DNA of 46,033 nt, taken from positions 1 through 46,033 of the forward strand of contig CADAHS010000029.1 of assembly GCA_902787825.1 (NCBI GenBank), read 5' to 3'. This document shows positions 16,882-26,228 of this stretch, one piece after another. The number at the start of each line of letters is the position of its first letter. The stretch's first letter is position 1. A program made the translations under genes and the position numbers. The DNA comes from an uncultured Ruminococcus sp. Its GTDB lineage: Bacteria > Bacillota > Clostridia > Oscillospirales > Ruminococcaceae. The notes beneath the pieces are model-generated. The model was given only the letters and a program-made list of their open reading frames with translations, made no database searches and was not told the origin of the DNA.

Positions 16882-17142
16882 TCAGTTTTCCTTACTTGTT
16901 TTCTTTCTTCTGAAATATCCCCAGCTGAATTTTTCGGGGACATAGTCCACTCCGCCGTTGCTCCAGGGGTTGCACCGCAGAATTCTCCACACGCTCAAAA
17001 GCAGTCCTTTAAAAAACCCGTGTGTTTTAAACGCCTGCGCTGAATAAGCCGAACAGCTCGGATAATACCTGCACCTTGCAGGAAACAGCGGACTTATAAA
17101 TTTTCTGTATAACTTCACAAAAAACAAAGCTATATATCTCAT
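16882..17142 (-). CDS. yidD: Membrane protein insertion efficiency factor YidD
   Basis: An 86-residue YidD. The family core CRYYPSCSAYSAQAFKTHG is followed by GLLLSVWRILRCNPWSNGGVD and VPEKF. It is a small amphipathic, inner-membrane-associated protein that aids YidC-dependent insertion. Its ATG overlaps the rnpA stop (ATGA, 17139-17142), so translation is coupled. It lies between rnpA and yidC as in most bacteria; repeat A2 separates it from yidC. Confidence 0.96.
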   Translation of the reverse strand: MRYIALFFVKLYRKFISPLFPARCRYYPSCSAYSAQAFKTHGFFKGLLLSVWRILRCNPWSNGGVDYVPEKFSWGYFRRKKTSKEN

Positions 17143-17513
17143 TGATCCTTTTTAGGCATATTGCCGGTTCTCTTTTCAAAAGGCTTGTTCATTTCTTTGA
17201 TAAGCCTTTGTCCGATAAAACTGAGCACATCTTTGCTCGTTTTCTCACCGATATTATTTCTTCCCACAAACACTATATCGTATCCTATCGGGAAATCCTG
17301 TTCGCTAAGACGGCAGGCTGCTCTTATGATCCGCTTGATCCTGTTTCTTGTCACGGCATTGCCAAGTTTTTTGCCTGCGGTGATGCCAAGCCTGTTGCAG
17401 GGCATCTTATTAGGAAAGAAATACACGCACAGCGTATCGCTGCACACTCGCCTTCCCTTTTTGTAACAACGCAAAAATGCACTGTTATCCTTCAGGATAG
17501 TTGTAAACAGCAT
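17139..17513 (-). CDS. rnpA: Ribonuclease P protein component
   Basis: A 124-residue RnpA, the protein cofactor of RNase P that helps bind pre-tRNA 5' leaders. The signature KKLGNAVTRNRIKRIIRAA is the conserved RNR basic helix; FLRCYKKGRRVCSD is the N-terminal element. Length is normal. The sequence before the ATG (CAGAAGAT) gives a poor ribosome site, and a purine-rich heptamer array on this strand ends about 20 bases upstream and may help. It lies 241 bp after rpmH, a wider gap than usual. Confidence 0.95.
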   Translation of the reverse strand: MLFTTILKDNSAFLRCYKKGRRVCSDTLCVYFFPNKMPCNRLGITAGKKLGNAVTRNRIKRIIRAACRLSEQDFPIGYDIVFVGRNNIGEKTSKDVLSFIGQRLIKEMNKPFEKRTGNMPKKDQ

Positions 17514-17520
17514 ATCTTCT

Positions 17521-17562
17521 GATCTCTGATCTCTCTTACTTCTTACCTCTTACCTCTTACTT
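17521..17562 (-). repeat. Heptamer array upstream of rnpA
   Basis: On the plus strand: GATCTCT twice, then CTTACTT, CTTACCT, CTTACCT, CTTACTT, a continuous 7-bp period over 42 bp. On the rnpA coding strand it reads as purine-rich AAGTAAG/AGGTAAG units. The rest of the 17514-17754 gap holds a CGACCTT/AAGGTCG inverted repeat (17579-17617), a CCGCCGTATATGGCGG hairpin, and a weak open frame (17543-17718) without a ribosome site. Confidence 0.8.
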
Positions 17563-17754
17563 CTAAAAAACTAAAAACGACCTTATACCCTTCAATTATC
17601 TGAATGGTAAAGGTCGGTCGATAACGGGGCGGCAGCTTTTTTAAACAAAGCTCACCTGTTCTTACCCCGATTTCTTCGGCTTCTCTCTTTACGCCGAAAA
17701 CAGCAGTTGCGTCCTCCGCCATATACGGCGGACGACATAGCCGCCGGAAAAAGA

Positions 17755-17889
17755 TCAATAGCTGAGTCTTGCTCTGCCCTTAGCTCTTCTTCTTGCAAGC
17801 ACCTTTCTGCCGTTAGCAGTTGCCATTCTCTTTCTGAAACCGTGAACCTTCTGTCTGTGAAGCTTCTTAGGCTGGTATGTTCTTAACAT
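17755..17889 (-). CDS. rpmH: 50S ribosomal protein L34
   Basis: A 44-residue protein beginning [18 protein letters not shown] and ending [12 protein letters not shown], the unmistakable L34 sequence: very basic, with the [20 protein letters not shown] core. It is part of the large ribosomal subunit. The ribosome site GGAGG is 11 bases before the ATG. It heads the left-going rpmH-rnpA-yidD-yidC-jag run and has its own strong promoter 120 bp upstream with a structured leader. Confidence 0.97.
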   Translation of the reverse strand: MLRTYQPKKLHRQKVHGFRKRMATANGRKVLARRRAKGRARLSY

Positions 17890-17938
17890 TTCAGTTCATC
17901 CTCCTTCCGTTGACCTGTCCAAGCAATATTTACACAAA

Positions 17939-17979
17939 TATCACTTCATCAGCCTTTTTATGCGGACTGACAAGTGATA
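17939..17979 (-). promoter_or_regulatory. Hairpin in the rpmH leader
   Basis: TATCACTT (17939-17946) pairs exactly with AAGTGATA (17972-17979), with an additional CAG/CTG pair set inside, in the leader between the rpmH promoter and the ribosome site. It could be an autoregulatory site or simple leader structure; the sequence alone does not decide. Confidence 0.45.
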
Positions 17980-18007
17980 AATCTTGACATAGCCCTTGTA
18001 ATTTTAC

Positions 18008-18037
18008 ATTATAGCTTATTTGATAGTCATTTGTCAA
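18008..18037 (-). promoter_or_regulatory. Promoter of the rpmH operon
   Basis: TTGACA (plus-strand TGTCAA, 18032-18037), 18 bp spacer, TATAAT (plus-strand ATTATA, 18008-18013). Both hexamers are perfect consensus, fitting a ribosomal gene. Confidence 0.92.
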
Positions 18038-18405
18038 CCCCTTTTTTTAACTTTTTTATCAAACTGCACAGCTTTTTAAGGATAAATTGTACAGGTTTTC
18101 TTAAAATTTTTGTGTACTCAACATAATCAAATTATTATAACTACAACATATAGTTAAAAAATACCGAATAATCAGCCTATTTTGTATATATTACAGCTGT
18201 AAGACCATTGTTGAAAAAAATACTATTAATTATATATATATGCTTGAAATTTTATGCGGTTTGTGATATACTTAATTAGTATTGAGCAGTATGCCATTTT
18301 GTTAATATTTGCATATTTTCAATGGCATTTTACTATAACATCAGACATATCACTTTACGGATTTATCACATAAAGGATAAGATATATTTGGAGGAGAAAT
18401 AAATT
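18038..18405. other. Origin region upstream of dnaA
   Basis: AT-rich intergenic DNA between rpmH and dnaA, including an alternating A/T tract near 18225-18240 that could be an unwinding element. There is one exact TTTTCAACA nonamer on the minus strand (18209-18217). No TTATCCACA or single-mismatch DnaA box was found here. The position between rpmH and dnaA, and the switch of gene direction, mark it as part of oriC by analogy with other Firmicutes. Confidence 0.65.
18244..18272 (+). promoter_or_regulatory. dnaA promoter
   Basis: TTGAAA (18244-18249), 17 bp spacer, TATACT (18267-18272) preceded by TGA (extended -10). It leaves a leader of about 125 nt before the dnaA ATG. Confidence 0.65.
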
Positions 18406-19758
18406 ATGGATTCATTCAATGACGTATTTCTGGAGGTTCTGAAATACTGCCACGATTATAAGACTGTCAGCGAGCCGGGGTATAACAGGTGGATAAAGAT
18501 ACTTGAACCTTACAAGTTTGAGAACAATACCGCCTATCTGCTTGCAGACTCTGAATTTACAAAGACTACGACCGAAACTAACTACGGTCACATCATAAAA
18601 GAAGCTTTTGAGCACGTCATGGGCTTTGAGGTAGATGTCAGGATACTTGTAAAGACCAAGGAAGAAACGGAAAATGAAGATGTCAACGTTACTCCTGCAA
18701 AGTATTCGGACAACCTTACAAATCTCCTGACCTTTGACAACTTTGTGCAGGGTGAATCAAACAAGCTTGCGTTTGCATTTGCAAAAACAGTTGCAAACAG
18801 GTACAACAACAATTCCCAGCAGTCTGATTATAACACGATGCTTTTCAATCCGCTTATCATCTACGGTGATTCGGGACTTGGAAAAACTCACCTTATGAAA
18901 GCAATAGAATATGATGTCAAGAAGAATAATCCCGATCTCAGGATAGTATATACCACGGGCGAGTCATTTATCAACGAGCTGGTAAAAGCTCTTGAAACTA
19001 AAGATACCGTAAATTTCCACGATAAATACAGAAATGCTGACTATCTGCTGGTAGACGATATCCAGACTATCGCAGGCAAGGAAAGAATGCAGGAAGAATT
19101 TTTTCACACCTTCAATGAGCTTTATAATGCAGGCAAACAGATAGTTCTGACCTCTGATATACACCCCTCAAAGATATCAAAGCTTCAGGACAGGATACAG
19201 TCAAGACTTTCTAACGGAATGCAGGTCGATATCACACCGCCTGATCTTGAAACGAGAATGGCTATCATCAAGAGCAAGGCTGAAAGACTCGATCTTCATC
19301 TTTCCGAAAGCGTTATAAGAATAATCGCTGAAAAGATCAAGATAAACGTAAGACAGATCGAAGGCACTATCAAAAAGATAAAGGCTCTGACTATCTATAC
19401 CAACGAGCAGCCTACTATCTCGATGGCTCAGAGAGTCATCAAGGAGATAATGATAGAAAACCATCCTGCTGAAATAACCGTTGACAGGATAATCAACGAT
19501 GTTGCAGACGCATTTGATGTAACATCTGAGGATATCCTCTCAAAGAACAGACAGGCTAAGATCTCGCTTGCAAGAAAAATAACTATTTATGTCATGAAAA
19601 ACGTCAAGGGTATGACATTTACCCAGATAGGTGATGCTCTTAATAAAAATCATTCGACTATGACTATACACTATAATGAGATAGACCAGCTGCTCAATAC
19701 CAATAAAGCACTAAAGGATAATGTCGATGATATTATAAAAAATCTCAAAAACAACTGA
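18406..19758 (+). CDS. dnaA: Chromosomal replication initiator DnaA
   Basis: A 450-residue initiator ATPase. Domain I is at 1-90, a short acidic linker (EETENEDVN) forms domain II, and the AAA+ core has Walker A GDSGLGKTH at about 153-161, Walker B LLVDDIQTI near 213 and sensor regions after it. The C-terminal DNA-binding domain is recognisable (ISLARKITIYVMKNVKGMTF, then TQIGDAL), but the recognition helix reads NKNHSTM where most DnaA proteins have GRDHTTV. That change falls on base-contacting positions and fits the lack of canonical boxes nearby. It has an excellent ribosome site (GGAGGAG, eight bases before the ATG). First gene of the right-going run. Confidence 0.98.
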   Translation: MDSFNDVFLEVLKYCHDYKTVSEPGYNRWIKILEPYKFENNTAYLLADSEFTKTTTETNYGHIIKEAFEHVMGFEVDVRILVKTKEETENEDVNVTPAKYSDNLTNLLTFDNFVQGESNKLAFAFAKTVANRYNNNSQQSDYNTMLFNPLIIYGDSGLGKTHLMKAIEYDVKKNNPDLRIVYTTGESFINELVKALETKDTVNFHDKYRNADYLLVDDIQTIAGKERMQEEFFHTFNELYNAGKQIVLTSDIHPSKISKLQDRIQSRLSNGMQVDITPPDLETRMAIIKSKAERLDLHLSESVIRIIAEKIKINVRQIEGTIKKIKALTIYTNEQPTISMAQRVIKEIMIENHPAEITVDRIINDVADAFDVTSEDILSKNRQAKISLARKITIYVMKNVKGMTFTQIGDALNKNHSTMTIHYNEIDQLLNTNKALKDNVDDIIKNLKNN

Positions 19759-20276
19759 CATTTCAACAAGTGAATTAAAACGGACAATTAAAACTCTTTA
19801 AAATGCTTTTCAACAATTTTTGATAAAACGATCGGCTTTGATCTGCGCACATTACGCACAGGCTTCAACATTTTTAATAATTCTGATAATGATGAAAAGG
19901 TTAAAAACAAACATCTGATCGTGATTTTTTCAATATTTGTTTTAACTTTCAACCAACTGTTTTTCAACCTTGCAATATCAAGATCAACTTTCAAAATAAT
20001 CAACTTTTTATTCAATATGACCTGCCTAAAACTATACCTGCTTAAAAGCAGTCATAAAAGAAAAAAACGTGATAATTAACATTTTAAACGCTACTGATAC
20101 TAATACTGAAAAAATATAAGTTATGTTGGTTAACAACAGCACAACTCACCTTAACAGACAGACAAGCCGTTGTTGAAAAGATCTGCTGAAATATTTTTTT
20201 GATGAACAGATAAGATCAGACAAAATAAAAATATAAAAACTTATAAACTTATAATCAGAAGGGCTGTGATCTCTTA
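19759..20276. other. dnaA-dnaN origin spacer with TTTTCAACA-type boxes
   Basis: A 518-bp AT-rich gap without a gene. Exact TTTTCAACA occurs at 19807-19815 (plus) and 20171-20179 (minus). Close variants lie at 19760 (ATTTCAACA), 19862 (GCTTCAACA), 19946 (CTTTCAACC) and 19961 (TTTTCAACC). In many Firmicutes this spacer holds the second DnaA-box cluster of a bipartite origin. The TTATAAACTTATAATC stretch just before dnaN is AT-only but not clearly a promoter. Confidence 0.6.
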
Positions 20277-21386
20277 ATGAAATTTACCTGTGAGAAAAAA
20301 GTACTTATAGACGCTGTGAGCAACGTTTCAAAAGCTATCTCCGAAAAAGCTCCTTTTCCTGCTCTTTCGGGAATGAGAATGTATCTTGACAAAAACTCTC
20401 TTGAGCTTACGGGATACAATATGGAAATAGGCATCAAAACAAATGTTATGGTGGAAAGCAGCGATTCCGGTCAGTGCATAATAGATGCGAACCTGTTTTC
20501 AAATATGCTGAGAAAAATGCCGGAGGATATAATAAGCATTGAAATATCCTCTAACTATCAGGTGACTATCTCAAGCGGCGTGACCACATTTAATCTCGTG
20601 GCTTCAAACGCAGATGAGTATCCTGATCTTCCCCTTGTTAATTCAGATGAGGTAATAAGCATCTCTCAGCCTGTGCTCAAAAATATGATCGAACAGTCCG
20701 TGTTTGCCGTTGCAACAACGGATATGAAACCGATCCTGAAGGGTGAGCTGTTTGAGATAGAAAACGGCACTCTCGTTCTTGCTGCGATAGATGGTTACAG
20801 ACTTGCGGTAAGATATGAGCCGATAAAGTATGAGGGAATGAAAAAGTTCGTTGTTCCTGCGGTGACTCTCTCAAAGGTCATCGAGCTGCTTGGTGATAAG
20901 GAGGATGAGGTCGCTCAGCTTTGTCCCACACTTAAACATATTATCTTCAAAATAAACGGATATATGGTTTATTCAAGACTTCTTGAGGGTGAGTTCCACC
21001 CGTATAAGTCTGCGATCCCGACAGAGAGCAAAACTGAGGTCATAGTAGACAGAAAACAGCTCATAGCTACCCTTGAAAGAACTATGCTCATCATTAATGA
21101 CAGAGCACCTTCACCGGTAAAATGCTATTTTGAAAATGACAGTGTAAAGATAAACTGCAAAACATCTGTCGGAAAGATATCTGACGAGATAAGCGCTGCT
21201 ATCACAGGTCCTGTCATTGAGATAGGATTTAAGTGCAAGTACCTGCTTGACCCGCTGAAGGTCATCGACGAGGACAGGGTGAAATTGCAGATGAACGGAA
21301 GCTTGCTGCCTATGAAGATAGTTTCCTGCAGCGACGAGAATAAGTATACATACCTCGTTTTGCCTGTAAGACTTCCAAAGGACTGA
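20277..21386 (+). CDS. dnaN: DNA polymerase III beta sliding clamp
   Basis: A 369-residue beta clamp that forms the dimeric ring tethering the replicative polymerase. It has the three-domain length of the family, starts [20 protein letters not shown], contains FPALSGMRM and LVNSDEV, and ends in [11 protein letters not shown], the conserved C-terminal tail lining the partner-binding pocket. The ribosome site is weak: AAGGG lies 13 bases before the ATG, and no better start exists. The next gene starts four bases after its stop. Confidence 0.97.
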   Translation: MKFTCEKKVLIDAVSNVSKAISEKAPFPALSGMRMYLDKNSLELTGYNMEIGIKTNVMVESSDSGQCIIDANLFSNMLRKMPEDIISIEISSNYQVTISSGVTTFNLVASNADEYPDLPLVNSDEVISISQPVLKNMIEQSVFAVATTDMKPILKGELFEIENGTLVLAAIDGYRLAVRYEPIKYEGMKKFVVPAVTLSKVIELLGDKEDEVAQLCPTLKHIIFKINGYMVYSRLLEGEFHPYKSAIPTESKTEVIVDRKQLIATLERTMLIINDRAPSPVKCYFENDSVKINCKTSVGKISDEISAAITGPVIEIGFKCKYLLDPLKVIDEDRVKLQMNGSLLPMKIVSCSDENKYTYLVLPVRLPKD

Positions 21387-21390
21387 TCTG

Positions 21391-21612
21391 ATGAAAACAG
21401 TTGAGATTAAAATAAAAACTGAATTTATAAAGCTTGATTCTCTGCTGAAATTTGCCGGTGTCGTCGAAACAGGCGGGATCGGAAAAGAAATAATTGCCGA
21501 GAAAAGAATAAAGGTCAACGGTGAGATCTGTACCATGAGAGGAAAAAAGATAAGAAATGGTGACAGAGTCCAGATAGAAGAGATAGATACCGAGATTTTA
21601 GTTGTAAACTGA
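21391..21612 (+). CDS. yaaA: S4-domain RNA-binding protein YaaA
   Basis: A 73-residue protein made of a single S4 RNA-binding module: [18 protein letters not shown], then [13 protein letters not shown] and GDRVQIEEI. It is the small S4 protein found between dnaN and recF in Firmicutes (YaaA/RlbA of Bacillus), probably acting on ribosomal RNA or ribosome assembly. It lies four bases after dnaN and its stop overlaps the recF ATG, so it is translated in the replication operon. Confidence 0.92.
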   Translation: MKTVEIKIKTEFIKLDSLLKFAGVVETGGIGKEIIAEKRIKVNGEICTMRGKKIRNGDRVQIEEIDTEILVVN

Positions 21613-22757
21613 TGTATATAACAAGATTGTGCGTTGACGGTTTCAAAAACCTGAAAAATATAGATATATCTCCTCACGAGAGCCTTAATATCTTCTGCGG
21701 CAGAAATGCGCAGGGAAAAACTAATCTTATCGAGGCTATCTGGCTATGCAGCGGTGTGAGATCTTTTCGCAGCACCAAGGATAAAGGCATGATAGATATC
21801 GACAAGGACTTTATGCAGATCGAACTCAGCTTCAAAAACAGCTTTCGTGAGCAGACTGTTCGTTACAGCATGAGCAGAAAGGATATAAAGGAAAAAAATA
21901 TCTTTCTCAACGGAGTAAAGGTAAAAACGCCATCAAAGATATTCGGACAGCTCGACTGTGTGGTGTTCACACCGGAGGATCTTGAAATATCAAAAGGCTC
22001 GCCGGAAAACAGAAGGCAGTTTTTAGATCTTTGCGTAAGTCAGATTAAAAACAATTATGCAGGAGTCTGCGCAAAGTATGAAAGGATCATTGAGCACAGA
22101 AACGCTTTGCTTAAAAGCATTTCATTCGGAAAAAGCTCAAAGGACGAGCTTGAAGCGTGGGATATGCAGCTTGCACAGTTAGGCTCATATATCTCTCTTT
22201 TGAGATATAGCTATACCAAAAAGCTCAATGCCTTCGCAGCAAAGCTCTATAACGAGATATCACAGGGCAAGGAAAAGCTGGAGATAGGTTACTATTCAAC
22301 AGTATTTCCAAAGCTTGAAGGAAAAAGGGATTATGCAGGCGAGATGGCGCAGGAGTATCTTGAGGTACTGAAAAAAAATACAGACGAAGATATCCGCTGC
22401 GGATTTACGATGAAAGGTATTCACCGTGACGATATGACAGCAAGGATAAATGGTCTGACCTGCCGTGACTATGCATCACAGGGTCAGCACAGATCTGTGG
22501 CACTGGTGATGAAGCTTGCGCAGGCGTACATTCTTTCTCAGGAAACTGACGACCCACCGTGTATCCTGCTTGATGACGTGCTCAGCGAGCTTGATGTCAA
22601 CAGACAGAAATTTGTGATCTCAAAGATAGACGGTATGCAGGTGTTCATAACCTGCTGCGATAAGAATATTCCCTTTGAGAAAAATCAGCACGGGCGGCTT
22701 TTCAATATCGAGGGAGGAAGAATAAAGACCCAAAGGCGAAAGGAAAAGAAAGACTGA
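21612..22757 (+). CDS. recF: DNA replication and repair protein RecF
   Basis: A 381-residue SMC-like ATPase that loads RecA at gaps with RecO and RecR. Walker A is GRNAQGKTNLIEA at about residues 30-42; the signature region contains YASQGQHRSVALVMKLAQA; Walker B with the D-loop is CILLDDVLSELD near 317. The start [17 protein letters not shown] is typical. Both ends overlap the neighbours by the TGATG arrangement (yaaA before, remB after), giving coupled translation. Confidence 0.97.
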   Translation: MYITRLCVDGFKNLKNIDISPHESLNIFCGRNAQGKTNLIEAIWLCSGVRSFRSTKDKGMIDIDKDFMQIELSFKNSFREQTVRYSMSRKDIKEKNIFLNGVKVKTPSKIFGQLDCVVFTPEDLEISKGSPENRRQFLDLCVSQIKNNYAGVCAKYERIIEHRNALLKSISFGKSSKDELEAWDMQLAQLGSYISLLRYSYTKKLNAFAAKLYNEISQGKEKLEIGYYSTVFPKLEGKRDYAGEMAQEYLEVLKKNTDEDIRCGFTMKGIHRDDMTARINGLTCRDYASQGQHRSVALVMKLAQAYILSQETDDPPCILLDDVLSELDVNRQKFVISKIDGMQVFITCCDKNIPFEKNQHGRLFNIEGGRIKTQRRKEKKD

Positions 22758-23017
22758 TGTATCTTCATCTTGGCAACGACTATATCGTTAATGAAAAGGA
22801 TATCATAGGGATCTTTGATATAGAGAATTCATCGGTGTCACAGATCACAAAACAGTTTCTCAATAACGCATCGAAAAATGCAAGAGTTGTGAACTGTACA
22901 TATGAAATGCCAAAGAGCTTTGTTGTCTGCCTTGATAAAGATCTGACGGAAACAGTCTATATTTCTCAGCTGGCGTGTTCAACACTGCTTAAAAGACACA
23001 GGAGGTACTCCCAATGA
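22757..23017 (+). CDS. remB: Extracellular matrix regulator RemB
   Basis: An 86-residue RemB/YaaB-type (DUF370) protein: MYLHLGNDYIVNEKDIIGIF followed by NARVVNCTYEMPKSFVV and ISQLACSTLLKR. Bacillus RemB, downstream of recF, helps activate biofilm-matrix genes; the related RemA is a DNA-binding protein. What it controls here is unknown. Its ATG overlaps the recF stop. Repeat A3 begins 13 bases after its stop and separates it from gyrB. Confidence 0.92.
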   Translation: MYLHLGNDYIVNEKDIIGIFDIENSSVSQITKQFLNNASKNARVVNCTYEMPKSFVVCLDKDLTETVYISQLACSTLLKRHRRYSQ

Positions 23018-23030
23018 GTAATTGGGGAAA

Positions 23031-25237
<2,207 letters not shown>

Positions 25238-25245
25238 GAATATTT

Positions 25246-25483
25246 AGTCAAACCCTGAAGGGTTTGAGGAAAAAAAGAGAAGGCTTTTCATAAGGGAACG
25301 CCCTCTCTTTCAGGGCGTTCCCTCTTTCAAAACAGTCCACCGGACTGTTTTGAAATTCACCCTTTGCGGAGCGCCTGACGTAAAGAGATTTCGCTGTCTG
25401 CGGACAGCGACGAGGGCGCTGCCCTCGACTCGCCACCTTTTTTTACGAGAAAAAGGTGGACGAAAAAACCTGATATTATGGTT
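25246..25483 (+). repeat. Family B multi-hairpin repeat, copy B2
   Basis: Fills the gyrB to ycxB-like spacer. In order: TCAAACCC-tgaa-GGGTTTGA (25248-25267); GGGAACGCCCT / AGGGCGTTCCC (25294-25322); the palindrome shared with B1, TTTCAAAACAGTCC / GGACTGTTTTGAAA (25325-25355); CGCTGTC-tgcg-GACAGCG (25392-25409); CGAGGGC-gct-GCCCTCG (25411-25427); CCACCTTTTT / AAAAAGGTGG (25433-25459); then the shared GGACGAAAAAACCTG tail. The two GC-rich hairpins at 25392-25427 are absent from B1. Confidence 0.85.
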
Positions 25484-25506
25484 TTTTAAAGAAAGAGGAA
25501 AAATTA

Positions 25507-26184
25507 ATGGCGGAGAAAAACGATTTCAAGAGCTTTGAGCAAAAAGAGCTTGAACAGTACGAACAGCAGGCTCAGGCAGATGCAGACAGCTTTTCCGAAG
25601 AGCCTATGCTCGTTATCGACTATGATGTGAAAAATGACGAGGAGGACAGAGCTTTCAGAGCTTATCAGAAAAAGTTCGTCTATCCCCACAACTGGAAAGT
25701 CACAGCGGCTTTCTCAGTCGTTGCAGCAGCTTTTATCGTGTCGATAATCAAATATCCGAACGGCTATCTGAACTATGTCCTGCTTGCAATATGTCTTATC
25801 ACTATCGCACTGACCTGGTATAACAGCGTCAGGATCAGAAAATATCTTGTCAAGGCGCTTAAAAACCTTGAGGACGACAGGTACAGGTTCACTCTGTATG
25901 AAAGCGGCTTCACTATCGAAACGCTCGTCAGTGAGGAGGAAAAGCAGGCTGAGGATTACGTCCCGATAAAGCCAAGACGTGTGCACTTAGGTGATAACAG
26001 CGATATAAACAACGATACCGTCGAGGTCATCGAAAACGATGAGATGTTTATAATAATCCTTGAAAAGGAAACATTTTATGTGCTTTGCAAGCGCCTTATC
26101 AGCGAGTCTGAACAGAAGATACTGCGTGACAAGTTCACAGGCGAGCTTGCAGAGGGTTATCACCTTATCACAGATAATAAATGA
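25507..26184 (+). CDS. YcxB-like membrane protein
   Basis: A 225-residue protein with an acidic, Gln/Glu-rich N-terminus (1-60), two hydrophobic segments (about 69-82 and 85-103), and a C-terminal beta-rich domain. That domain has YRFTLYESGFTIET, then VEVIENDEMFIIILEKETFYVLCKRL, the pattern of the YcxB-like C-terminal module. The function of YcxB proteins is unknown. Its place between gyrB and gyrA is unusual, since these two are normally adjacent. GAGGA seven bases before the ATG; it starts 23 bases after repeat B2. Confidence 0.7.
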   Translation: MAEKNDFKSFEQKELEQYEQQAQADADSFSEEPMLVIDYDVKNDEEDRAFRAYQKKFVYPHNWKVTAAFSVVAAAFIVSIIKYPNGYLNYVLLAICLITIALTWYNSVRIRKYLVKALKNLEDDRYRFTLYESGFTIETLVSEEEKQAEDYVPIKPRRVHLGDNSDINNDTVEVIENDEMFIIILEKETFYVLCKRLISESEQKILRDKFTGELAEGYHLITDNK

Positions 26185-26228
26185 TCTATATACTTTCCGG
26201 AGATCCGGAAGAATGGAGTTGAAATTTT

